Origin: a virus
Direction: 5' to 3' (one strand)
IMG/VR virus record: IMGVR_UViG_3300005613_000328
Span: 1 to 28,333 of that record
DNA: 28,333 nt
Below the pieces are notes generated by a model. The model saw only the letters and a list, made by a program, of their open reading frames with translations, was not told the origin of the DNA and did not search any database. A program made the position numbers and the translations under genes. This document shows, one piece after another, positions 1 through 9,571 of the stretch (position 1 is the stretch's first letter; every line of letters begins with the position of its first letter).

Positions 1-150
1 ACTTATACCCCAGATTCGTTAATCGCTCTATATAAAAATAGACAACTTCGAGATGAAGACTATAAAACTTTTATTTTAGGAAAACCTTATGTGATAGGTC
101 CCCTCTATAAAATATCTAAAAAAGTAGAACAACCAGAACGATTAGAGTAA
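1..150 (+). CDS. C-terminal end of an unidentified gene (partial)
   Basis: The frame is open from base 1 to a TAA at 148-150 and gives the last 49 residues of a protein whose start lies outside the window. The tail is mixed charged and aromatic (it contains LYKNRQLRDEDYKTF and ends in EQPERLE) with no motif I recognise. It ends one base before the tape-measure start, so it probably belongs to the same transcript. By position it could be a tail-assembly or baseplate-hub assembly protein, since such genes often precede the tape measure, but nothing in these residues proves that. Confidence 0.7.
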   Translation, partial: TYTPDSLIALYKNRQLRDEDYKTFILGKPYVIGPLYKISKKVEQPERLE

Positions 151-151
151 T

Positions 152-2263
152 ATGAATATACAAAGTATGTTTTCAAAACTATCACAAGCATTAGGCTCTG
201 CTACTAATGCTGTTAACTCTAATTCTGTTAACATTAACAACGGCTCTACTAATACTGCTAGTTTGGCGTCAGAAATTTCAAAAAACATAACACAAAACTC
301 TTTACTGTTAGCTGGAGTTTATCAACTAACCGACACCTTACAAAACGCATTTGACGCTTTTTCTGATGCTCAAAAAGCTACCGCAGGATTAGGAAAAACT
401 TTTGATATAAATGGAAAAGACTTAGGAACAGCACTAAAAGGGCTAGATGGAACTATTTCACAAAAACTAACCTTAGCAATAACTGCTTTAGATGCTGGAT
501 TAAATAAAAATTCTAGTGAAGTTTTAAAACTAAGTTTATTCCAAAAAACTACTAATCAACAATACGAAAAAACTATAGAACTTTTTACTACCTTACAGAA
601 AAAGTTAGGATTCTCTGTTGATGAGACAAACGAGCTGGCTAAAAGATTAAAGACAACCTCTGAAACTTATGGTATTAGTACAGAAAGGTTGGTTGCGGCT
701 TTAGACGCAGTTGTTAAAGGACTTCCTCAACTAAAAGCACTATCCCCACAAATTCAAAAACAATTTGCTGATTTAATTGTTGAACTACAAGGACAGGTTG
801 GTTCTGGTATTGATTTGACTCCAATATTTCAAGAACTATTTAAACCAGGATTTGAGAACTACGCAGAACTATCAAGACTTGGTTTATTAGAAGTTAGATC
901 TAGAACTCTAGCTGCTCTACAGCTAGGAGACGTTGCTACAGCCTCTGAAACACTAAAAAAAGGACTTTCAAATGCTTATAACTCTTCAAAAAGATTAATA
1001 GACGCTCAATCAACTTTTGAAGGAAAAACATATAGTCTAAATGAATTAATTGGAGGACAATTATATAATGCTTTATCGGATTTTAATAAAGCACTAGAAG
1101 AAATAAAAACTAATCAAGATAAAGGACCTACTGTAGATTTCTTACAACTTATTTTAGTGGCTTTTAATCCTCTTTCAGAGTTCTTTACTAACTTATTAAA
1201 AACTTACGAAGCAGAGATTGTATCCGCAATAGATGTACTAGGTACAGCAGTTAAAATGTTCGTAGGGTTTTTAGAATCCCCCTATTTAGGTCGAGTTTTA
1301 GCGGGTCTTGGTTCTGCGTTTATAGCAATTCAAGGAGTATTGACAGGTTCTTTTCTAGCTGGATTAAGTAGTGTTATGGCATTTTTTGGAACTACTTTAA
1401 CTGCTGTACTGGGAACAATAGCGACCGCAGTAGCCCCTGTAATTGGTATTATAGCATTAGTTGCGGCTGGTTTATATTTGCTTTATGAAATGGCTATGTC
1501 AGCTTATGATGGATTTATGGCTACAATAGAGATTGGAGATAATTTAAAAAATACATTTTCTATACTCAAATCTGTTGTTATTATTATAATTGACATTTTC
1601 AAAACTGTTGGAGCTATTATTCTAGCACCTTTCAAATTGTTAGGACAGGTAATAGGAATTGCGATAGCAAAATTTATCAATCTTATAGAGCTTAGTTTAA
1701 CACCTTTTAAAGGGTTAATTGCTGATTTAGCAGAGGGATTTAAATATCTTACTTATTATACATCAGCGTTTACTAGCATATTATTTAAAATATTAGATGA
1801 TCCTTTTGGTTTTGAGTATTCTAAGACTGGTGAACTATTTAATAAGCTCGTTGAGGAAGCTAGAAAGACATCAGAAAATACTAACAAAATAGCAAATAGA
1901 GATGAGGCTGAGGGTTTATTTGAAAACGCGATAGATTTAAGTGATGCGGATAAAGCAAGAGCTGAATACTTAGGTAGACTTCAGGCAGTAGACTTAGCAC
2001 TACAAACTAGAATAAAAGAACAAGAAATAGAAAAAGCTGCTATAACTGAACTAATAACAACTTTTAAAATGGGTCAAAAAGAAGCTACAGACTCTACAAA
2101 CCTTAAATTTGATGAATTAATAACTCAACTTGCTAACTTAAATAATACCCAACTTCAAGAGGCAAAAGCTATAACAGGAGGTGAGTTAGCAAATTCTATA
2201 GCACAATCTGTAGGTAGAAACACCCCATTAGTGTTACCATTAAATAATGGAGTAGGGCCATGA
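152..2263 (+). CDS. Tail tape measure-like protein
   Basis: 703 residues. Tape-measure proteins fill the tail tube, set its length and leave ahead of the DNA. Support comes from composition and place: a long Ala/Leu/Lys/Glu-rich helical N-terminal half (about 1-370), strongly hydrophobic stretches at about 378-447 and 470-520 typical of tape-measure membrane segments, a charged helical region at about 580-680, and baseplate genes immediately downstream. With the rule of thumb of about 0.15 nm per residue, the length predicts a tail near 105 nm, close to T4. No peptidase or muramidase motif is visible. The ATG at 152 follows the previous stop by one base and has no clear Shine-Dalgarno site. 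The 3' end overlaps the next gene by 4 bases. Another helical, membrane-active tail protein is possible, but the context is strong. Confidence 0.75.
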   Translation: MNIQSMFSKLSQALGSATNAVNSNSVNINNGSTNTASLASEISKNITQNSLLLAGVYQLTDTLQNAFDAFSDAQKATAGLGKTFDINGKDLGTALKGLDGTISQKLTLAITALDAGLNKNSSEVLKLSLFQKTTNQQYEKTIELFTTLQKKLGFSVDETNELAKRLKTTSETYGISTERLVAALDAVVKGLPQLKALSPQIQKQFADLIVELQGQVGSGIDLTPIFQELFKPGFENYAELSRLGLLEVRSRTLAALQLGDVATASETLKKGLSNAYNSSKRLIDAQSTFEGKTYSLNELIGGQLYNALSDFNKALEEIKTNQDKGPTVDFLQLILVAFNPLSEFFTNLLKTYEAEIVSAIDVLGTAVKMFVGFLESPYLGRVLAGLGSAFIAIQGVLTGSFLAGLSSVMAFFGTTLTAVLGTIATAVAPVIGIIALVAAGLYLLYEMAMSAYDGFMATIEIGDNLKNTFSILKSVVIIIIDIFKTVGAIILAPFKLLGQVIGIAIAKFINLIELSLTPFKGLIADLAEGFKYLTYYTSAFTSILFKILDDPFGFEYSKTGELFNKLVEEARKTSENTNKIANRDEAEGLFENAIDLSDADKARAEYLGRLQAVDLALQTRIKEQEIEKAAITELITTFKMGQKEATDSTNLKFDELITQLANLNNTQLQEAKAITGGELANSIAQSVGRNTPLVLPLNNGVGP

Positions 2264-3195
2264 CATTTATAAATAGATTACTCCCAGAGAGGTCTTATCT
2301 TAACTTTGTTTTTACATCTAAGAATAAAGATTCTGAAACCTATTATGTGAAATTGCCTTTTTATGAAAATATAGAAATAGATGAAACAAAGAAAAATGAA
2401 TTTAGTATATTAAAGCCTGTAGCAGATTCAAGTCCAATACCTATCTATACAAACGGCTCAATAAGAACTTTTAATATAAACTTTAAATTAAATTTATTAC
2501 ATTTAAGAGATCAACTATTAACACCTGAATCATTAGGCTTTATTGAAGATCCATCCAAATATTCTAAGAGCACTGAGAAAGAAAAAGCAAAATTTAAAAA
2601 TATAAATTTAAAAAGTACATCACTTAAGAAAGTTCCATATTCAAAAATACTATTTGAAAGATACGTTAAAGGAAATACAGACTATAACTCAGTTATAAAC
2701 TCTGGTAATAATATCCCGGTACTAACAAACAAAGATCAAAAAATTATAGATCAATATTTATTTTGGACAAATATTATTAAAAGTTCTATGGTTAAAGAAG
2801 ATAGCAACTTTGGTACTATTCCTTTTATCTTCTTAAATCATGGATCAATGTATCAAAACATCATGTGTGTAGCTCAAAGCTATTCAATAAAAATATCAAA
2901 AGATATAAACTATCATATAGAAACTTTAACACCTCATATTATTACTGTTAGTATGGAATTAATTGATGCTATATCTTTAAAAAATAAAACATTTTTAGAA
3001 GAAAACTCTGAAGTTCCAAAGAGCTTTACTGAGTTATTCCAAAGTATAGATAATTTCCCAAAAGATATTGATGTAAGTCTGGGCTGGAACTCAGTTATAA
3101 ATGAGCCCTATAGCATTGATAGTGTACACTATGAGGAGTTTACCGCGCCATTCTCTAGTAGTTATCCGATCACAACGGAGTACCTGCTGATCTAA
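2260..3195 (+). CDS. Probable baseplate tube cap / tube initiator (gp48/gp54-like)
   Basis: 311 residues, lysine- and asparagine-rich, without signal peptide or membrane segment. Two patches resemble the cap proteins that join tail tube to baseplate: IPIYTNGSIRTFNINFKLN near residue 67, a strand typical of LysM-associated tube adaptors, and the C-terminal run from IPFIFLNHGSMYQN to PHIITVSMELIDA (about 187-245), which matches the pattern 'P-x-x-x-x-x-x-G-x-x-Y ... I-x-V-x-M-x-L' of that class. The place between tape measure and the LysM gene fits, because cap and gp53-like genes are commonly adjacent. Start and upstream stop form an ATGA overlap, and GGAG lies about 8 bases upstream, one of the few plausible ribosome sites among the tail genes. 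Family membership is inferred from pattern and order and needs a profile search. Confidence 0.5.
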   Translation: MTFINRLLPERSYLNFVFTSKNKDSETYYVKLPFYENIEIDETKKNEFSILKPVADSSPIPIYTNGSIRTFNINFKLNLLHLRDQLLTPESLGFIEDPSKYSKSTEKEKAKFKNINLKSTSLKKVPYSKILFERYVKGNTDYNSVINSGNNIPVLTNKDQKIIDQYLFWTNIIKSSMVKEDSNFGTIPFIFLNHGSMYQNIMCVAQSYSIKISKDINYHIETLTPHIITVSMELIDAISLKNKTFLEENSEVPKSFTELFQSIDNFPKDIDVSLGWNSVINEPYSIDSVHYEEFTAPFSSSYPITTEYLLI

Positions 3196-3208
3196 AATTT
3201 TATAAAAA

Positions 3209-3517
3209 ATGAAAAACAAAACAACACCACCAACTCCTTATTCTTTTGGATTTACAGAAGTTAGGCATAAAAATGCTTTAGTTACTACTATAGTTGGCGA
3301 TTCTTCATTTGATAATTTTTTATTAAACTATGAAAATAATTTTAGTTTTAAAGAAGGTTTTGTTCCTGTTGGATATGAACATAGAGCGGACTTAATAGCA
3401 AATTTATTTTTAAATGATTCAAATTTGTGGTGGTTAATACTTTTAGTAAATAACTTAAATGATCCTTTTGAAGGATTAAATGTTGGAGATAAAATAATAA
3501 TTCCTGTTAAAAAATGA
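3209..3517 (+). CDS. gp53: LysM-containing baseplate wedge protein, T4 gp53-like
   Basis: 102 residues. T4 gp53 clamps neighbouring baseplate wedges around the hub and uses a LysM-like fold for protein contacts, not for peptidoglycan binding. Here the C-terminal half (about 57-100) has the LysM layout: RADLIANLFL, a short turn, the diagnostic W74-W75 in NLWWLILLVNN, then a proline-phenylalanine turn and the closing strand GLNVGDKIIIPV. The N-terminus (YSFGFTEVRHKN) would carry the wedge-contact arm. The size is about half that of T4 gp53 and matches compact versions. The 13-base spacer before it is A/T only, with no Shine-Dalgarno site. The stop overlaps the next gene by 4 bases (ATGA), so translation is probably coupled. 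A generic LysM tail protein such as P2 gpX is the main alternative. Confidence 0.8.
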   Translation: MKNKTTPPTPYSFGFTEVRHKNALVTTIVGDSSFDNFLLNYENNFSFKEGFVPVGYEHRADLIANLFLNDSNLWWLILLVNNLNDPFEGLNVGDKIIIPVKK

Positions 3518-5754
3518 TACTATTAGCTAGTAGCAAGTCTTTGTTATTTGAGATAATTAAGGCACATGAGGATAAGAAACTAGAATCTTTAAGCAAAGAT
3601 ATTATTTTATCAAAGCTTAATTCTAACACTAATCTTAAAAATAATTTAATTAGTGGAAAAGGAATTTTATTTAATACTATAAATGCTAACCCTCAAGAAG
3701 GTGTTGTACAAGTTCCTAATTTAAGTATAACCTCTTTGACCCACACTGCTGGAAAAGACAATAGTTTTGTTTTAAAGTTTATTGATAAAAGTAAAACTTT
3801 TATTAATTTTTTAACTGTTGCGTATGGTATAGAGGCTTTAAGGGGTTACACAGAAGCTCTAAAAAATATAGGAGAGTTAGAGATAACTGAAGATTCCGTA
3901 GCAAACCAAAAAAAAGTTCTTTTTTCGGAATCATTAGATCCAACTTTTCAACCATTACTATATCTTTATTATGGTTTAGAAGATACAATTAGCAAGCACT
4001 CAGGACCTCATGCTGTTGCGATTAAAAATATATATATAAATCTAATTGGAGCAGATGTAGAAACAACTTTAGTTTTAGTTCCTCATATTCGTTTTTTTGG
4101 ATCTATAAATGGTCAAAGTTTATCAACAGTAATTGGAAATAACACTGCGGGTAAGCATGAGGTTAAAGGTACTTCTCAATTAATTGAGCTTATAAAAGGC
4201 GTAGCTTATGGAAAAAATACGGTTGACAAAGCAAACGGCGTTAATGCCTACCCTTCTCAAAATACAACAGGAACAAGTCCTTCGCAGATTTCATACTATC
4301 CGCTAGATATTCACTTAATTATAACAGATATTATAAAAAGTTATATAACAAGTTTAACGGGCAGTGATAATATAATTGTTCTTCTACCAGACCTTAACCT
4401 GTATTTAGCTAATAATATTACAAAGTTTTTAGAATCTACGACTGTAGGATCATACTACGACGAATCTAAGTATGCTGGTATATTCTCTTTGAATGATTTT
4501 TTACAAAATAATCTTGTAAAAGATCTTTATGCTCCTTATCTTGCTTCGTTTATAAAAAATCAATCAATTATAAATACATTAAAGGATGAACTTAATCTTA
4601 ATTTAATATATGATCCTTTCCCATTATCGCAACCTCCAGGTCTTACAAAAGACCAGTTTAAAATATGGAATGACATATTACCAGAAGCCCCTGAGTCAAA
4701 AATAAGACTTCAAATAAGTAATCAAGACAGTGCTAATCAAAACCCTCTTGAGTTTTTAATTACTGGTTTATTTAATAAACTTAAAACATATTCTAATAAC
4801 GCTTTTGATATTCAACTTTTTTCTGAAAGTAACGTTAAGCTAAATACTCTCTGGGTTGATCAAAAATTTAAAAATAGTTATACTTTACCAGGGACTAATT
4901 CAAATAATACTACAATAGTCTGTGGGGATCCTATACTTATTGAAAAATATTTGTATGGAAATAAAGATAACAGTGAAGTAATTAGTATACCTCTTCATCC
5001 TATAGATAATAAGTTTATAGGTAATAGAAGTTATTATGAAGAAGTTAATAGATTACTAAACTATGATATTAATAGAAATCCCAACTTTACTACGAATAGC
5101 CGCAAGACCAGTAACGACATTAAAGTGAGAAGAGCAACTATAAGCCAGGACGCTGCATATTTTGCAGCGTTTCAAAATACTATTAGTCAAACCTTAGATA
5201 CGGCACAAACAGCAGGAAGAAGCATATTATCTGAAGTTTTAACAAATTTAGTTATACCTAAATTTGATCCTGATTCTTTAAGAACAAGTTTAGCTGAGAT
5301 TAGAGGTAAATATGATAAAAACGTAGTAGATTTACTATTAAAAGAAACAAAATCAGGATTAGATAATATTACTATAAATAACAGCAACACTATAGCATCA
5401 GATTTAACTACTAGAAAAATAGAATTACAAACAACCCTTGATGAGATAATTAGTCAAGCAAATCAGCCTAGCAGTGGGGGAACTGTCCAACTACCCCCTA
5501 CTCTTCTTTTGTCTCCTGGAGAAGCCTCTGCTAAGTTTAATAGAGAACTTAAAAAACAGGCTTTTGAAATTAGCGTAGAAACAGAGCCTTGCTATGAATT
5601 TGGTTCTTATTTTTTAGTTGGAAAAGAGGCATCTTTAGATATTCATTATTTACCAAAAAGTTTACCAAGTAGATATTTAATCACAGGATATAAACATGAC
5701 TATGACCCTAATGTGGGTTACAAATCCCAATTCACTTTGAGAGCGATAGTTTAA
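3514..5754 (+). CDS. Probable central baseplate hub protein (gp27/gpD-like C-terminus)
   Basis: 746 residues. The hub protein forms the trimeric ring that links the tube to the spike. The clearest sign is the extreme C-terminus (about 690-746): CYEFGSYFLVGKEASL, then SRYLITGYKHDYDPN and a final beta strand, the 'YLVTSVKH-type' ending seen in hub proteins of the gp27/gpD/VgrG group. The position directly before the spike gene is the usual one. The rest is long and divergent, with an Asn/Ser-rich middle and a helical region at about 540-660 (for example SQTLDTAQTAGRSILSE). At 746 residues it is about twice T4 gp27, so extra domains are likely. The start overlaps the LysM gene by 4 bases and the end overlaps the spike gene by 1 base (TAATG). 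An 8-bp hairpin lies inside it. Confidence 0.55.
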   Translation: MILLASSKSLLFEIIKAHEDKKLESLSKDIILSKLNSNTNLKNNLISGKGILFNTINANPQEGVVQVPNLSITSLTHTAGKDNSFVLKFIDKSKTFINFLTVAYGIEALRGYTEALKNIGELEITEDSVANQKKVLFSESLDPTFQPLLYLYYGLEDTISKHSGPHAVAIKNIYINLIGADVETTLVLVPHIRFFGSINGQSLSTVIGNNTAGKHEVKGTSQLIELIKGVAYGKNTVDKANGVNAYPSQNTTGTSPSQISYYPLDIHLIITDIIKSYITSLTGSDNIIVLLPDLNLYLANNITKFLESTTVGSYYDESKYAGIFSLNDFLQNNLVKDLYAPYLASFIKNQSIINTLKDELNLNLIYDPFPLSQPPGLTKDQFKIWNDILPEAPESKIRLQISNQDSANQNPLEFLITGLFNKLKTYSNNAFDIQLFSESNVKLNTLWVDQKFKNSYTLPGTNSNNTTIVCGDPILIEKYLYGNKDNSEVISIPLHPIDNKFIGNRSYYEEVNRLLNYDINRNPNFTTNSRKTSNDIKVRRATISQDAAYFAAFQNTISQTLDTAQTAGRSILSEVLTNLVIPKFDPDSLRTSLAEIRGKYDKNVVDLLLKETKSGLDNITINNSNTIASDLTTRKIELQTTLDEIISQANQPSSGGTVQLPPTLLLSPGEASAKFNRELKKQAFEISVETEPCYEFGSYFLVGKEASLDIHYLPKSLPSRYLITGYKHDYDPNVGYKSQFTLRAIV
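5150..5170 (+). repeat. Perfect 8-bp inverted repeat inside the hub gene
   Basis: Arms ACGCTGCA (5150-5157) and TGCAGCGT (5163-5170) are exact reverse complements around a TATTT loop. They are GC-rich in an AT-rich background and could extend by two G-T pairs. The arms encode the alanine pairs in DAAYFAAF, so the symmetry may follow from codons. No T-run follows, so it is not a typical terminator. Confidence 0.6.
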
Positions 5755-6896
5755 TGAAGTTAGCATTAGCAGTAGTAAAAAATAATATAGATATTTATAA
5801 TAGTGGAAGTCTTAAAGCCGTTATTGAGGGCTGCGGAAATGAAATTCGTCCTGTTTTAATCAGTGCTCCTTTTCATTCAGGAGATGGAGGAGCCTTAAAG
5901 ACCCCTTCACCAAAAGTAAACAGTACGATAATTGTATGCAAACCAGAAGGCTCTCCAGAGTGGATTTATTTAGCAACTTGTGAAGGCTTAGTTTGGCAAG
6001 GTCAGGGTGCCCTAACTAAAAACAAGTTTATCCCTACTATGGCTAGAGGAGTAGATAGATCTGGAAAAAGTAAACAAGCAAGCGTTTTAGATAGAGATTT
6101 TGTTATTAAAACTGACGGTAATTACGGTTTAGAGTTTGTTCAGCGACAAGGTAGTAATGAGCCTTTAACGTATTCAAAAGTTTTTACTGGGGCAGGTAAG
6201 TTTATTAATCTAGATGACACGCCTTCACAAGATAGTATTACTCTTCAGGCTGGAGAATATTCGTCTTTTAAGTTAACTAATTTTCCAGCTTCAAGAAGTT
6301 TATGTAGCATGGGGGCTGTTCTTGAAACATTAGGACCGCAGAGATTTGTAAATAGAGAATCAAAAACAACTATAGCTGTAGAGAATGGAACAGAACTTAA
6401 TCTAATAAATAACTCTACAGGAACTAACGCAATAGCAGAGGATAAACTGTTCGCTGGAAATATAAATTTACAAACGGGAACAGGAGACATTAACTTATTT
6501 ACAAAATCTGCTGGAGGTAAAATTTTTATCGAATGTCTTCCCGCTACTGTAGCTTTACCAAATCAAGAACCTATTAATGATATTGTTATTAGAGCAGGAA
6601 GCGCAGTTCCAACTGGAGTATCCGTGGGAAGAGTAACTATAGAAGCATCTGAAATCCAACTAACCACTTCTAACCTCTCCGTACTATCTCAAGGTGATAT
6701 TAATATGCAAAGTTTGGGGTCTATTAATATGTTTGGAGCCCTTGGTGTAAATATAACATCGGGCGCAAGTATAGCATTACAAGCCCCTAAAGTAGACTTA
6801 AACCCCCCTACCCCAGTTGCGCCACCAGTAGTAGCAAATCTTACAAACTTTCCTTCGAGTCGCTATCTATTTACAGGAGTATTATTTGAGTATTAA
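5754..6896 (+). CDS. Baseplate central spike protein, OB-fold plus beta-repeat, no lysozyme
   Basis: 380 residues. The spike sits at the tip of the tube and pierces the outer membrane or cell surface. The N-terminal part (about 15-85) looks like the gp5/gpV OB-fold: a chain of beta strands running through VLISAPFHSG to EWIYLATCEGLVW. The C-terminal part (about 285-355) has short alternating repeats such as QGDINMQSLGSINMFG followed by GVNITSGASIALQAPKVD, the rung pattern of a trimeric beta-helix needle. A Pro/Val-rich segment (about 355-366) and a short tail ending RYLFTGVLFEY follow. No T4-type lysozyme domain separates the two parts, so this spike probably does not digest peptidoglycan. It starts on the stop of the hub gene (TAATG) with only a weak GAGAG upstream. 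I see no metal-binding HxH motif at the tip. Confidence 0.7.
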   Translation: MKLALAVVKNNIDIYNSGSLKAVIEGCGNEIRPVLISAPFHSGDGGALKTPSPKVNSTIIVCKPEGSPEWIYLATCEGLVWQGQGALTKNKFIPTMARGVDRSGKSKQASVLDRDFVIKTDGNYGLEFVQRQGSNEPLTYSKVFTGAGKFINLDDTPSQDSITLQAGEYSSFKLTNFPASRSLCSMGAVLETLGPQRFVNRESKTTIAVENGTELNLINNSTGTNAIAEDKLFAGNINLQTGTGDINLFTKSAGGKIFIECLPATVALPNQEPINDIVIRAGSAVPTGVSVGRVTIEASEIQLTTSNLSVLSQGDINMQSLGSINMFGALGVNITSGASIALQAPKVDLNPPTPVAPPVVANLTNFPSSRYLFTGVLFEY

Positions 6897-6898
6897 TC

Positions 6899-9571
6899 AT
6901 GGTAAACTTAGACACTTATGTTGGAATAGCTGAAAAGGCACAACAAATTGGAGAGACAACCGATGATCCCCTAGGTGCTGTAGCTTCTGAATTTGGAATC
7001 CCTCCTTGTTTAGCTGACTTAGGAAAGCAAGCCCTAGCTCTTTTAGCTGGGCCCGCTTTGATTGCCTTGCAGGAGCAGTTTATAAAATCGAGGGCTGCGG
7101 TTGAAAATAAGATTAGAAATCTATACTATGCTATCCTTACTAAACTTGGATTAAAAGAGAATGACGATGGAAGCATAAGTATTTTTGGTCAATTGGACTT
7201 TTTACAAAGTGCTTTAGGACTAATAGGTGCTTTAGCAGGGGCTGTTGCTGGAGCTTTAAACGTAATTGCTGAAATCCAAGCTGATATCGAAAATATAATA
7301 AATTGTTTAAACCAATTTAAACAGCTACAGGATGCCAAATCAGGTAATTTTTCTCAAACCTCCCTAGCTGGTACTCAAACTATAAATCAACAGTTTCTAG
7401 GAGCTTTTACCGAAAGACAAAGTATTTACATTAGTTACATTGAAAAATATGACAGAGTAATTAGAGACATTGATGAAATTTTAGAAGAAAGACGCTTAAA
7501 CCCAGACCTAGAGCCCTGCTTTTCTGATTCTGCCGAATTTGATTATTTATTCTCTTCAATTCCAAACAAAAGTTTAATTAAAAGATGTCCCATAGAAGAT
7601 CCAGGAATTGTTCCTACTGATGAAGTCTTTAGACTTACTTATGGACCCCCTATAAGTAGGAGAGGTCAGTACATATTAACTTCCGATGGACTCTACTACG
7701 ACTCTCAAACAGGAGGATTAGATCCAGTATTCCTCGCTATTTCTGGGATTGTTCAGCCTGGAGATGCTTGGAAGTATAACTATGATCCAAATTTAGGTGG
7801 TAAGGGGGACGCTGTTTCTGTTGATGTTTTTGATAAATTTAAAGATAATGTATTTGATAAAGACATAATTGACGATAGTGTAGGTTTAACTTCTTATTAC
7901 GATAAAGATCACTTTTTAGCAGTTCTAAGACAGCAAAGAAATAAACATTTATACGATTTATCATCACAACTTCAAGAGTTTTTTGCTAATGGAGAGACTG
8001 AAGATTCAGCTATAGTTAAGAATCAAAGACAGGTTATTATTTCTGAAATTATAAATCATAATGATAAAATTAACAGAAGAAAAAAACAAATTGAAGTTGC
8101 TGTAAAAGTTCCTGCTTTATATGGTAATGGTGAAATACTTTTCTTACCTGGAGAAATTCCAATTAATGATTTTTCGTTTTTAGAAAATTATAATTTATCA
8201 GTAGATTTACAAAAGCAAAAAACTCTAATATTCTCACAGGCTGAAGTGAACGGGATAGTATTGCCTATACAGCCTAAGTTCGTAAAAGCATCTACAAAAA
8301 GTCCTTCTATTGGATATAATCATCTAGTTGTTCCTAGTGTAGGAAAAGGTGGTATTATTTATAATGTTTCTGGTAGCCAAGGAGCAACCATTTTAAATTT
8401 AGATGATCAAATAACTACTGACGGTCTTTTTGCTATTTATAACTTTTTAGATAGTAATTTAGTTTTACCTTCTTCTTTAGACTTTAAAACAACAAACTGT
8501 GCTACAAATAATTTATATAATAATGCTCAGTTGATTGGAACAAATCCTGATAATGTATTCTTTTCTGGATTATCTATACCTTACTTTGAAGGCTTAGTAA
8601 AAAATAAATCTTCATTCCCGCAAGGAGCTTCAGCGCTTGGTAGTGTTCTTAGACTCCCAGACACCCCTGAGTTTAATAACCTAGCTTACTCTAGATCTGG
8701 GTTTACGATGGAGTGCTGGGTTCATGTTCCAAATATATTGGATGCTGAAACAGGATGGTTAAGTGGAACTACCTCATCGTTGACAAAAGTTTTATTGGCA
8801 AATGAAAATGTTGGTGTCGCGTCTGGAGTTACCTCTACGGATCATTTAGGAGATATCCGAGATTTAGACTTCCTAGACAACGATAAGTCTAGCTCCTATG
8901 TTAGAGGTTTAGTTTGTGGATTTACTAGAGATAGGCGAATTACTCAAGAGTCTGTCGGGTACAGTAATGACAATGCGGACAACGATCCCGTATCCTCACT
9001 TAGCTTTTTCTTAGCACCTACAAGGTCAAGAGACGCAAGCTCCTTGTCTTGGATAAACAATGATGAATGTCAGGACTTTGAGAGCTTCTATAAAATGAAA
9101 GTAGATTTATCAGCAAACGAACTTATTGGAAACGTCTCTTCTCAGTTCGTTCTTATTGATATCTCTGTAGACCCTGATGCTAACGCCATAACATTCTACG
9201 CTGATGGGCAGGTTATAGCTACATCCTCCATAACAAATGTTTTTGGAGTAGACATAGGCCAATCCTTAAATGTTCCAACCTTTAAGAAACCTAATAGTTT
9301 TGAATATACTGCTTCAACAACAGACGGGCCAACTACAATAAAAACCGGTCCAAAACTAGATCCGTTTTACACTCCTTGGATCGTTGGAGGAGGATGGACA
9401 GATGGTATGTATTTAAATGGAAACTTTATGGGAGGAGATCGTGGAGGTATAGTAAGTGGTCTTCGTGGTCATGTTGGAAGTTTAAAGTTTTATTCAAAAC
9501 CTCTAAATACAGCAGAGGTTTTAAATAACTTCAATATTCAAAAAGGATACTTTAAAAATATTAATATTTAA
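6899..9571 (+). CDS. Baseplate-associated structural protein with C-terminal LamG-like domain
   Basis: 890 residues. The N-terminal 140 residues are helical and include IPPCLADLGKQALALLAGPA and a very hydrophobic Ala/Gly/Leu stretch at about 101-127, perhaps a packed helical bundle or membrane-contact segment. The middle (about 150-520) is charged and unrecognised. From about 540 to 885 it has the hallmarks of a concanavalin/LamG sandwich: FTMECWVHVP near 602, a strand pair around ITFYADGQVIATS, and the closing GLRGHVGSLKFYSKPLNTAE, the usual 'G-x-I-x-x-x-x-x-Y-x-x-x-L-x-x-x-E' end. LamG domains bind sugars or proteins, so a surface-adhesion or fibre-docking role is inferred. It lies between spike and gp25 genes, 2 bases after the spike stop, and shares a TAATG junction with gp25. 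No hydrolase motif is visible. Confidence 0.65.
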   Translation: MVNLDTYVGIAEKAQQIGETTDDPLGAVASEFGIPPCLADLGKQALALLAGPALIALQEQFIKSRAAVENKIRNLYYAILTKLGLKENDDGSISIFGQLDFLQSALGLIGALAGAVAGALNVIAEIQADIENIINCLNQFKQLQDAKSGNFSQTSLAGTQTINQQFLGAFTERQSIYISYIEKYDRVIRDIDEILEERRLNPDLEPCFSDSAEFDYLFSSIPNKSLIKRCPIEDPGIVPTDEVFRLTYGPPISRRGQYILTSDGLYYDSQTGGLDPVFLAISGIVQPGDAWKYNYDPNLGGKGDAVSVDVFDKFKDNVFDKDIIDDSVGLTSYYDKDHFLAVLRQQRNKHLYDLSSQLQEFFANGETEDSAIVKNQRQVIISEIINHNDKINRRKKQIEVAVKVPALYGNGEILFLPGEIPINDFSFLENYNLSVDLQKQKTLIFSQAEVNGIVLPIQPKFVKASTKSPSIGYNHLVVPSVGKGGIIYNVSGSQGATILNLDDQITTDGLFAIYNFLDSNLVLPSSLDFKTTNCATNNLYNNAQLIGTNPDNVFFSGLSIPYFEGLVKNKSSFPQGASALGSVLRLPDTPEFNNLAYSRSGFTMECWVHVPNILDAETGWLSGTTSSLTKVLLANENVGVASGVTSTDHLGDIRDLDFLDNDKSSSYVRGLVCGFTRDRRITQESVGYSNDNADNDPVSSLSFFLAPTRSRDASSLSWINNDECQDFESFYKMKVDLSANELIGNVSSQFVLIDISVDPDANAITFYADGQVIATSSITNVFGVDIGQSLNVPTFKKPNSFEYTASTTDGPTTIKTGPKLDPFYTPWIVGGGWTDGMYLNGNFMGGDRGGIVSGLRGHVGSLKFYSKPLNTAEVLNNFNIQKGYFKNINI

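Noticed and set aside
3908-3925. Run of eight A followed by T-rich bases, a possible slippery site
   Set aside because: It lies in mid-gene, the hub frame continues uninterrupted for over 600 residues, and neither shifted frame gives a meaningful product.
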